NCBI GenBank assembly: GCA_946530565.1
Contig: CAMNAE010000004.1
Location: 1-20,516 of the forward strand
DNA length: 20,516 bases
Direction: 5' to 3'
DNA from: an uncultured Oscillibacter sp.
Lineage (GTDB): Bacteria > Bacillota > Clostridia > Oscillospirales > Oscillospiraceae
Position numbers and translations under genes: made by a program. The notes under the pieces were generated by a model. That model was given only the letters and a program-made list of their open reading frames with translations. It was not told where the DNA came from and made no database searches. Below, one piece after another: positions 1 through 6,423 of the stretch (the first letter of the stretch is position 1; each line of letters begins with the position of its first letter).

Positions 1-246
1 GCGGTGGTCGGCAACTACCGCTTCCACTTCGAACTCAGCCGCATGCAGGCCTCGAGCCTTGCGGATACGCTGGGGCTGCTGTTCGTGCTGCTCGGGGCGA
101 TGCTGCTCGCGGGCCATATCGGTTTTGCGCTCAAGCTGCTGCTGATCATTGTATTCATGTGGCTCACGGGGCCGGTCTCCTCGCACCTTCTGGTGCAGAT
201 GGAGCTTTTATCCGGCAAGGCCGGACGGGAAGAGGAGGAAGCGTAA
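1..246 (+). CDS. mnhG: Mrp/Mnh-type antiporter subunit G (5' end outside window)
   Basis: The reading frame is open from the first base and stops with TAA at 244-246, so the N-terminus and probably the first membrane helix lie upstream. The visible 81 residues contain the family-typical stretch RMQASSLADTLGLLFVLLGA, equivalent to the 'RLHAAxKADTLG' region of MnhG/MrpG/MbhC, and then a second hydrophobic helix ending in an acidic tail. Family members are about 100-120 aa, small membrane subunits of multisubunit cation/proton antiporters with no known catalytic residue. The gene is followed directly by the next ORF (TAA then ATG at 247), whose ribosome site (GAGGAGG near 233-239) lies inside this gene, so translation is probably coupled. 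MnhE and MnhF would be expected just upstream. The GTG at 4 is not believed to be the start because it would remove a conserved helix. Confidence 0.85.
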   Translation, partial: AVVGNYRFHFELSRMQASSLADTLGLLFVLLGAMLLAGHIGFALKLLLIIVFMWLTGPVSSHLLVQMELLSGKAGREEEEA

Positions 247-525
247 ATGAACATCATCACGATCTTCCTTCTGACGTTTCTGATCGTCTGTGCCGTCGCG
301 GCCTGTCTTGCGCGAAACCTGCTCGTCACGGTCATCATCTTTATGGGCTACAGCCTGGTGATGGCGGTCGTGTGGCTCTTTCTTCAGTCGCCTGATCTTG
401 CGATCACCGAGGCGACCGTCGGCGCGGGCGTGAGCAGCATATTGTTCTTCCTCACACTGCGGCGCATCCGCACGATCGACACGCTTGCCGACGCGGATGC
501 CGAACGGGAAGAGGAGGTGTCCTGA
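247..525 (+). CDS. MbhD-like subunit (DUF4040; corresponds to part of MrpA C-terminus)
   Basis: This 92-residue protein has three hydrophobic segments (about 3-20, 24-46 and 56-71) and the diagnostic motif SPDLAITEATVGAGVSSILF at 48-67. That motif matches the MbhD family and the equivalent domain near the C-terminus of MrpA ('APDVALTEAAVGAG'). Glu55 in the motif is the membrane acidic residue conserved in the family. In archaeal membrane-bound hydrogenase this is a separate gene (mbhD); in classical Mrp antiporters it is fused to the large MrpA. Here it is separate, as in Mbh. A hydrophilic, acidic tail (AEREEEVS) ends the protein. Its stop codon TGA overlaps the next start by one base (TGATG at 523-527), and a GAGGAGG site at 511-517 serves that downstream start. 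A role in the ion path of the complex is inferred from the family. Confidence 0.85.
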   Translation: MNIITIFLLTFLIVCAVAACLARNLLVTVIIFMGYSLVMAVVWLFLQSPDLAITEATVGAGVSSILFFLTLRRIRTIDTLADADAEREEEVS

Positions 526-1490
526 TGGCCTCTTACCGACTCTTCCGCCGCTTTGCCAACTGGGTCGAGGGTGAGGAGGTCTACCCGATCCCGGAGATCG
601 AAAAGAACGGGAGCAGCGTGCGCGAGCACCCGATCACCGAGGATATGGCCCGCGTGCGCTCGAGCGACGAGGGCGTGGGGACGCTGCTTCGGCGCTGGAT
701 GGACTCGCCTCAGGGCGTGGCAGCGTTCCGGCGCGTCTATACGGTCACGGCGGCGCTTTTGTGCGCGGCGATCGTTACGCTGCTGCTCGTCACGGTCTCG
801 TATCTTCCGCGCTTCGGCGCGCCCGATAATCCCGCGAACAACGAGGTGCCCCGCCGCTACATCGAGCAGGGCCTCTCGGAGACCGGCGCGATCAACGTCG
901 TGGCCGGCATGATCCTCGACTACCGCGCCTTTGATACGCTCGGCGAATCGAACGTGCTCTTTGCCGCGACCGTGGCGGTTTTGATCCTTCTGCGCGACGA
1001 CGGAGAGGGGAAAAAGAAAAAACGCGCGATCCCGGAGCTGAAGCAGGAGCCGGAGCGCGAGAGGCCGGACCCGATCCTGCGCGCTTCCGCCGCGGTCGTG
1101 GGGCCCTTTGCGCTGCTCTACGGTGTCTATGTGATCCTGAACGGACATCTCTCGGCCGGCGGCGGCTTTTCGGGCGGTGCGATCCTGGGCGCGGCGCTGA
1201 TGCTTCTCTCAGCGGCCTTCGGGCAGGAAAAGCTGGAGCGCGTGTTCACGGCGCGCCGGTGCAAGGCGCTCACGTTCCTTGCACTCATGTGCTACGCGCT
1301 TTTAAAGAGCTGGTCGTTCTACACCGGCGCAAACCATCTGCCCTCGGGCATCCCGCTCGGAACGCCCGGCAGCATTCTCTCAGGCGGGCTCATTTTACCG
1401 CTCAACATCTGCGTGGGGCTCGTGGTGGGCTGCACCATGTACAGCTTTTACGCCTGTTTTCGTTCCGGAGGAATGCGCGATGGGACCTAA
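525..1490 (+). CDS. mnhB: MbhE-MnhB fusion subunit of Mrp/Mbh-type antiporter
   Basis: The 321-residue protein joins two domains that are usually on different proteins. Residues 1-70 are a hydrophilic extension I do not recognise. Residues 71-157 are MbhE-like: a helix at 71-94, the conserved block NEVPRRYIEQGLSETGAINV (106-125) with DYRAFDTLGE (132-141), and a second helix. After a charged linker rich in Lys, Arg and Glu (159-181), residues 182-312 are an MnhB/MrpB domain with the signature GHLSAGGGFSGGAILG (207-222) and further helices. In Mrp antiporters MbhE is the end of MrpA and MnhB is the next subunit, so the fusion looks like the MrpA/MrpB boundary moved. The gene overlaps its upstream neighbour by 1 nt and its downstream neighbour by 11 nt, which supports co-translation. 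The domain calls are secure; the role of the N-terminal extension is unknown. Confidence 0.88.
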   Translation: MASYRLFRRFANWVEGEEVYPIPEIEKNGSSVREHPITEDMARVRSSDEGVGTLLRRWMDSPQGVAAFRRVYTVTAALLCAAIVTLLLVTVSYLPRFGAPDNPANNEVPRRYIEQGLSETGAINVVAGMILDYRAFDTLGESNVLFAATVAVLILLRDDGEGKKKKRAIPELKQEPERERPDPILRASAAVVGPFALLYGVYVILNGHLSAGGGFSGGAILGAALMLLSAAFGQEKLERVFTARRCKALTFLALMCYALLKSWSFYTGANHLPSGIPLGTPGSILSGGLILPLNICVGLVVGCTMYSFYACFRSGGMRDGT

Positions 1491-1860
1491 TCTGCTTGCG
1501 AACTACTACGAGACCGCGGCGATGCTGATCTTCGGCATCGGCTTTACGGCGCTCTTTTTGAGCCGCAATATGATCAAAAAGGTCATCGGCTTCAACCTGA
1601 TGGACACGGGCATGTTTTTGTTCCTGGCTGCCAAGGGCTATGTGGAGGGCCGCTCCGCGCCGATCCTGACTGACGGCGTGCGCAGCGCGACCGCCTACAT
1701 CAACCCCGTGCCGGCGGGCCTCGTGCTCACGGGCATCGTCGTCTCCGTCAGCGTCACGGCCTTTCTGCTCGCACTTACGGTGCGGCTCTATCTGAAATAC
1801 CGCACGCTGAACCTCGACGAGATGCTGCAGAGGTCCAGGAGAAATGAGGCGGAGTCATGA
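1480..1860 (+). CDS. mnhC: NuoK-like antiporter subunit C (MnhC/MrpC/MbhG)
   Basis: The 126-residue protein has the NuoK/MnhC plan: three membrane helices at about 11-27, 35-52 and 78-105 and a short basic tail. The segment NPVPAGLVLTGIVVSVSVTA (75-94) corresponds to the 'DPVPQALVLTAIVI' signature of MnhC, and KKVIGFNLMDTGMFLF (33-48) matches its second helix. NuoK-type subunits contribute a half-channel linking the small subunits to the antiporter-like subunits. The ATG at 1480 is preceded by CGGAGGA at 1466-1472 and lies inside the end of the previous gene (11-nt overlap). Its own stop overlaps the next start in ATGA at 1857-1860. An insert of about 18 residues between helices 2 and 3 (roughly 56-75) includes Tyr, Arg and Asp and is somewhat longer than I expect for MnhC. 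Confidence 0.87.
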   Translation: MGPNLLANYYETAAMLIFGIGFTALFLSRNMIKKVIGFNLMDTGMFLFLAAKGYVEGRSAPILTDGVRSATAYINPVPAGLVLTGIVVSVSVTAFLLALTVRLYLKYRTLNLDEMLQRSRRNEAES

Positions 1861-3368
1861 CGGCGGTGCAGAACTACCCCTTCGCGCTCATCATGCTCTT
1901 TCTCGCAAGCGGCGTCATCTGCTTCGTGCTGAGCGGGCGCATCGCAAAATGGTACTGCCTTGTGCTCTGCGGCGTCGGTACAGTCATGATGGCCATGACG
2001 CTTCGGTATGTGCTCGCCGCGGGCGAGAGCTATGTCTATCTCATGGGACATTTCCCGTCGCCCTGGGGCAATGAGCTGCGCATCGGGCCCTTTGAGGCGC
2101 TTATGGCCGCGCTCTTCTGCGCGATCGCGCTCTTTTCGATCATGGGCGGTATGGAGCACATTTTGGAGGACTGCGAGGAGCGCAAAGTGAATCTCTACTT
2201 TGCCTCGTTCTGCCTGCTCATGAGCTCGATGCTCGCGCTGATCTTCACGAACGACCTGTTCACGGCCTACGTCTTCATCGAGATCAATACGATCACCGCC
2301 TGCGCGCTCGTGATGCTGAACTATCGAAACGGTGGCGCGCTGATCGCGACGACACGCTATCTCATCATGAGCCTTTTGGGCTCCGGACTCTTTCTGATCG
2401 CGGTGATATTGCTCTACGATCTGACGGGGCACCTTCTCATGGAGCCGCTCGGCGCGGCGGTGGAGACGCTGCGCATGACCGGCGGCTATCTCTTCCCGCT
2501 CACGGTGATCGTGGGGCTCTTATCAGTGGGCCTTGGCATCAAGAGCGCGATCTTCCCCTTTCACACCTGGCTCCCGGACGCGCACGCAAACGCGACCTCC
2601 GCCTCGAGCGCGCTCCTCTCGGGTCTTGTGCTCAAGGCCTATGTGATCCTTTTGATCAAGCTCATCTACCGCGTGATGAGCATGGAGTCCCACGCGGTGA
2701 GCTTCGCGGCCGATATGCTCTTTGTCTTCGGCGTGCTCGCGATGATCATCGGTTCCGTGCTCGCGATGGGCGAGCAGGACTTGAAGCGCATGCTCGCCTA
2801 TTCGTCCGTCGCGCAGGTCGGCTATATCTACGCCGGCATCGGCCTTGGCACGACGGCCGGCATGATCGCGGCGGGCACGCAGATCGTCACCCACGCGATC
2901 ACAAAGCCGATGCTCTTCTGCGCGGCAGGCGGGTTTATGGGTGTCTCGGGCGGGTCCCGGCGCATCTCGGACCTGCGCGGCGCGGCCTGGCGCGACCCGC
3001 TCTCGGGCGTCGCGTTCTTCGTCGGCGCGCTCTCGATGATCGGCATCCCGCTCTTCGGCGGCTTTGCGACGAAGCTGCAGCTGACGCTCGCATCGATCGC
3101 GCTGCCGGGCTGGAAGGCCTGGCTCTCGATCGCGGCGATCGTTTTGAGCACGGTCTTAAACGCGATCTACTACCTCAAGACCACGGCTGCGCTGTATTCC
3201 AAAGACGGCACATCGCCTTACGACGAGCTCCGCGTCACATACCGCACGCTCTACCGCGCGCTCTATGTGATCGCGATCCTCGCTTTCATCATTCTGAACA
3301 TCTGGCAGGGCATCGGATCGGGCACCTTCACCGGCATCATCCGGGAGGGTCTTTCGCTCCTGGGCTGA
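1857..3368 (+). CDS. mnhD: Antiporter-like subunit D (MnhD/MrpD/MbhH type)
   Basis: The 503-residue polytopic membrane protein belongs to the NuoL/M/N proton-conducting family. It has the expected charged residues along the membrane axis: Glu142 in the TM5 motif (VFIEINT), Lys229 in TM7 (GLGIKSAIFPFHTWLPDAHA), Lys260 in TM8 (LSGLVLKAY), Lys310 (LKRMLAYSS, the broken-helix motif), His345/Lys350 and Lys406 in a late helix. The WLPDAH-type TM7-8 loop is closest to MrpD/MbhH, and its position right after MnhC is the mnhC-mnhD order of both Mrp and Mbh operons. The start overlaps the upstream stop by 4 nt. Family function is H+ or Na+ translocation across the cytoplasmic membrane; ion selectivity cannot be read from the sequence. 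It is the first of four such subunits in a row. Confidence 0.88.
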   Translation: MTAVQNYPFALIMLFLASGVICFVLSGRIAKWYCLVLCGVGTVMMAMTLRYVLAAGESYVYLMGHFPSPWGNELRIGPFEALMAALFCAIALFSIMGGMEHILEDCEERKVNLYFASFCLLMSSMLALIFTNDLFTAYVFIEINTITACALVMLNYRNGGALIATTRYLIMSLLGSGLFLIAVILLYDLTGHLLMEPLGAAVETLRMTGGYLFPLTVIVGLLSVGLGIKSAIFPFHTWLPDAHANATSASSALLSGLVLKAYVILLIKLIYRVMSMESHAVSFAADMLFVFGVLAMIIGSVLAMGEQDLKRMLAYSSVAQVGYIYAGIGLGTTAGMIAAGTQIVTHAITKPMLFCAAGGFMGVSGGSRRISDLRGAAWRDPLSGVAFFVGALSMIGIPLFGGFATKLQLTLASIALPGWKAWLSIAAIVLSTVLNAIYYLKTTAALYSKDGTSPYDELRVTYRTLYRALYVIAILAFIILNIWQGIGSGTFTGIIREGLSLLG

Positions 3369-3414
3369 TCCGGAGAGGACTGCCGACCAACCATTCCATG
3401 AGGAGGGATCCGTC

Positions 3415-4887
3415 ATGACTCAGAACCCTGCGCTGCTGCTCCCCGTTGTGCTCCCGGTGGCGGCGGGCATCGCGCTCCCACTGCTGCCCGCGCTGCGGGA
3501 GGACCGCAATCAAAAGCTCTTTGTGACGCTCATCCTGGCCGCGGCCTGTCTTGTCACCGTGCCGCTGCTCGTCTCCGGCGGGGCCTTGCGGATCCTGACG
3601 CTGACCGAAAACGCCGAGATCACACTGCGCGTCGACGGGCTCACGCGCGTATTTGCGGTCTTGATGCTCGCAATGTGGGTGCTCTCGGGACTGTTTTCAT
3701 TCGAATACATGAAGCACGAGGGGCATCATACGCGCTATTATGCGTTTTATCTCGTGTCGCTCGGCGCGCTTCTTGGCCTTTCGATGGCGGCAAACTACTT
3801 AACGCTCTATCTCTTCTTCGAGTGGATGACGCTCATGACGATGCCGCTCGTGCTCCACAGCGGCACAGAGGAGGCGACACAGGCGGCGCTGAAGTATCTG
3901 CTCTATTCGATCACCGGCGCGTCACTGGGCCTTTTGGGCATCCCCCTGATGCTGCGCTTTGCCGGAACGCTTGATTTTATCCCCGGCGGCGTGCTGGATC
4001 CGTCGCTCGTCGCGGGGCACGAGGGGCTCGTGCTCGGCATCGTCTTTGCGGTCGTGATCGGCTTCGGCGCGAAGGCTGGCCTGTTCCCGCTTTTCGCCTG
4101 GCTGCCGACGGCGCACCCTGTCGCGCCCGCGCCGGCCTCGGCCGTGCTCTCGGGCGTCATCACGAAGGCGGGCGTGCTCTCGATCCTGCGCGTCATCTAC
4201 TATCAGGTCGGCACTGACTTCCTGCGCGGGACCTGGGTGCAGACTGCCTGGTGCGTCATCGCGCTCATCACGGTCTTCATGGGTTCGACGATGGCGCTCA
4301 AAGAGAAGGTCTTGAAAAAGCGCATGGCCTACTCGACCGTGAGCCAGGTCTCCTATGTGCTCTTCGGCCTGTTCCTGATGAACACCACCGCCTTTACGGG
4401 CGCGCTTTTGCACGTGTTCGTGCACTCGATCTGCAAGGACGCGCTCTTCCTCTCCGCCGGCGCGATCATCTACATGACACACAGGACTCGCGTCGACGAG
4501 CTGCGCGGCATCGGCAAGGAGATGCCGATCTGTATGTGGTGCTTCACGATCGCCTCGCTCGGCCTCATCGGCATCCCGCCGCTGTGCGGATTTTTGAGCA
4601 AGTGGTATCTCTGCCTCGGCTCGCTCGAGAGCGACCTGCCCGTCATCGCGTGGCTGGGACCCGTCGTGCTGATCATCAGCGCGATCCTCACCGCCGCGTA
4701 TCTGCTCTCGATCACGGTCGCGGGCTTCTTCCCGGGGGCGGACTTCGACTATGCGGCGCTTCAAAAGCATGAGCCGAATGCCTTTATGACCGTGCCGCTG
4801 CTCGTGCTCGCCGTTCTGGCCTTCTTCACGCTCTGTCCCGCGCCGCTGCTCGGGATCATTTCGGCGGTGAGCGCGGAGCTCTTCTGA
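3415..4887 (+). CDS. Second antiporter-like subunit (complex I subunit 5 / NuoM-like family)
   Basis: This 490-residue polytopic protein has the proton_antipo_N-like start (LRVDGLTRVFAVLML at 71-85, then FEYMKHEGHH) and the core antiporter domain. Visible key residues are Glu136 in TM5 (LYLFFEWMTL), Lys220 in TM7 (GFGAKAGLFPLFAWLPTAHP), Lys251 in TM8 (LSGVITKAG), the KKRMAYSTVSQ broken-helix motif (301-311), His337/Lys341 and Lys396 (GFLSKWYL). The HPVAPAPASA loop resembles HyfB/NuoM types more than NuoL. The ATG at 3415 has AGGAGG at 3401-3406, 8 nt upstream. A 46-nt gap separates it from mnhD, looser than the overlaps upstream, but no terminator is visible, so it should be in the same operon. 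It is probably an additional ion-translocating subunit of the same complex; no classical Mrp operon has an exact counterpart. Confidence 0.85.
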   Translation: MTQNPALLLPVVLPVAAGIALPLLPALREDRNQKLFVTLILAAACLVTVPLLVSGGALRILTLTENAEITLRVDGLTRVFAVLMLAMWVLSGLFSFEYMKHEGHHTRYYAFYLVSLGALLGLSMAANYLTLYLFFEWMTLMTMPLVLHSGTEEATQAALKYLLYSITGASLGLLGIPLMLRFAGTLDFIPGGVLDPSLVAGHEGLVLGIVFAVVIGFGAKAGLFPLFAWLPTAHPVAPAPASAVLSGVITKAGVLSILRVIYYQVGTDFLRGTWVQTAWCVIALITVFMGSTMALKEKVLKKRMAYSTVSQVSYVLFGLFLMNTTAFTGALLHVFVHSICKDALFLSAGAIIYMTHRTRVDELRGIGKEMPICMWCFTIASLGLIGIPPLCGFLSKWYLCLGSLESDLPVIAWLGPVVLIISAILTAAYLLSITVAGFFPGADFDYAALQKHEPNAFMTVPLLVLAVLAFFTLCPAPLLGIISAVSAELF

Positions 4888-4920
4888 AGACCCGTGACTT
4901 TAGACGATCACTGCAACTTA

Positions 4921-4926
4921 AGGAGG
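4921..4926 (+). promoter_or_regulatory. Ribosome binding site that fixes the downstream start
   Basis: AGGAGG at 4921-4926 lies 8 nt before ATG 4935 but overlaps the alternative in-frame GTG at 4926. The spacing makes ATG 4935 the real start and removes three residues from the longest ORF. Confidence 0.8.
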
Positions 4927-4934
4927 TGAGCACC

Positions 4935-6407
4935 ATGGCACTTCAGTGGCTGCTGCTGCCGATCTTTCTCACGCCGCTGTGCGGCCTTCTGGAGCTCGAG
5001 CTCCCCTTCAAAAACCGAAAAGCGCGCGACCTGTATATCATGGCGCCGGTCGCGGTGACATCCGTGTTCCTCTTCGTTCTGATCCCGAACCGCCCTGCCG
5101 GGACGCTGCACCTGCTGCGCCTGACCGAGCACCTGTCGCTGGCGCTGCGCATGGACGCGCTCTCCTGCGTCTTCTGTGCACTCATCGCGTTTCTCTGGCC
5201 GCTCGCGACGCTCTATGCCTTCGAATACATGGAGCATGAGCATCACCAGCAGCGCTTTTTCGGCTTCTACATGATCTCCTACGGGGTCACGGTCGGCGTC
5301 GCTCTGAGCGCGAATCTCATCACGATGTATCTTTTCTACGAGCTTTTGACGCTCGCAACGCTCCCGCTCGTCGCCCACGAGCTCGACGAGAAGGCCGTGT
5401 ACGCCGGCGAGAAATACATCATCTACTCGATCAGCGGCGCGGCGCTCTCTTTCGTGGGCATCATGTTCCTCTTCAACTACGGGAACATGGACCTGAACTT
5501 CGTCTACGGCGGTGTGCTCTCGGCGACGAGTCCGAACCGGCATCTGCTGCTTCTGGGCTTCTTCTTCACCTTCGTGGGCTTCGGCGTGAAGGCCGCGGTC
5601 TTCCCGCTCCACGGGTGGCTCCCGACCGCGGGCGTGGCGCCCACGCCGGTCACGGCGCTGCTGCACGCGGTCGCGGTCGTGAAGTCCGGCGTCTTTGCGA
5701 TCATCCGCTCCAGCTTTTTCAGCTTCGGCCCCTCGTTTTTATGGGGCTCCTGGGCGCAGCAGGCGGCGCTTGCCGTCGTCGTCTTCACGATCCTCTTCGG
5801 TTCGGCGATGGCCTTCCGTGAGCAGCACTTCAAGCGCCGGCTCGCCTACTCCACGGTGAGCAATCTCTCGTATATTTTATACGGCGTGCTGCTCCTGACG
5901 CCCGAAGGCCTGACGGCGGGCCTTGCCCACATGCTCTTCCACGGACTGATGAAGATCGTGATCTTCTTCTGCGCGGGCACGGTATTGTGCAAGACGGGCC
6001 GGGAATACGTCGATGAGCTCGAGGGCATCGGACGCAAAATGCCCTTTACGTTTTCTGCCTATGCGCTCGCCTCGGCTGCGCTTGCGGGCGTGCCGCTGCT
6101 GCCGGGCTTTCTGAGCAAGTTCCGGCTGATCGTCGCGGGCATGGATGTCGGCGGCGCGATCCCGGTCGCGGGCGTCGCGGTCTTGATGGTCTCGACGCTC
6201 CTCACCGCCTGCTATCTCTTCATCCCTGCTGTCTTCGCCTTCTTCCCGCGTGCGGACTTCGACATGAGATCGCTTTCGGGCGTGCCCGAGGCCGGATGGC
6301 GGATGCTGCTTCCGTACGCGGTGCTCTGCGCGGTCATGATCATCACCGGCTGCTTCGGCGCGCCGCTCATCGAGCTCCTGTCGCGCGTCGCGGCGGGCAT
6401 GGTTTAA
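4935..6407 (+). CDS. Third antiporter-like subunit, NuoL/MrpA-type signature
   Basis: The 490-residue membrane protein has LRMDALSCVF (71-80) and FEYMEHEHHQQRFF (96-109) at the N-terminus and the antiporter core after it. Key residues are Glu136 (TM5, YLFYELLTL), Lys219 (TM7, GFGVKAAVFPLHGWLPTAG), Lys250 (TM8, VVKSG), KRRLAYSTVSN (300-310), His336/Lys340 and Lys395 (GFLSKFRL). Its TM7-8 loop, GVAPTPVTALLHAVAVVKSG (233-252), differs from the neighbours' HPVAPAP type and matches the NuoL/MrpA pattern ('APTPVSAxLHxATMVKAG'). I therefore read it as the counterpart of the N-terminal NuoL-like part of MrpA, whose MbhD and MbhE parts are encoded upstream as separate or refused genes. That equivalence is inference from motifs. 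ATG 4935 was chosen over GTG 4926 because of the ribosome site spacing. A 47-nt gap precedes it and a 16-nt gap follows. Confidence 0.85.
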   Translation: MALQWLLLPIFLTPLCGLLELELPFKNRKARDLYIMAPVAVTSVFLFVLIPNRPAGTLHLLRLTEHLSLALRMDALSCVFCALIAFLWPLATLYAFEYMEHEHHQQRFFGFYMISYGVTVGVALSANLITMYLFYELLTLATLPLVAHELDEKAVYAGEKYIIYSISGAALSFVGIMFLFNYGNMDLNFVYGGVLSATSPNRHLLLLGFFFTFVGFGVKAAVFPLHGWLPTAGVAPTPVTALLHAVAVVKSGVFAIIRSSFFSFGPSFLWGSWAQQAALAVVVFTILFGSAMAFREQHFKRRLAYSTVSNLSYILYGVLLLTPEGLTAGLAHMLFHGLMKIVIFFCAGTVLCKTGREYVDELEGIGRKMPFTFSAYALASAALAGVPLLPGFLSKFRLIVAGMDVGGAIPVAGVAVLMVSTLLTACYLFIPAVFAFFPRADFDMRSLSGVPEAGWRMLLPYAVLCAVMIITGCFGAPLIELLSRVAAGMV

Positions 6408-6423
6408 AGGGGGAGGGAACGCC

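Noticed and set aside
384..1148. 254-codon minus-strand ORF across MbhD and MbhE-MnhB
   Set aside because: It opposes two well-supported membrane subunit genes, and its product is a charged, Arg/His/Asp-rich sequence with no recognisable domain.
4926..4934. GTG 4926 as the start of the third antiporter subunit
   Set aside because: The GTG overlaps the AGGAGG site itself; ATG 4935 has the proper 8-nt spacing.
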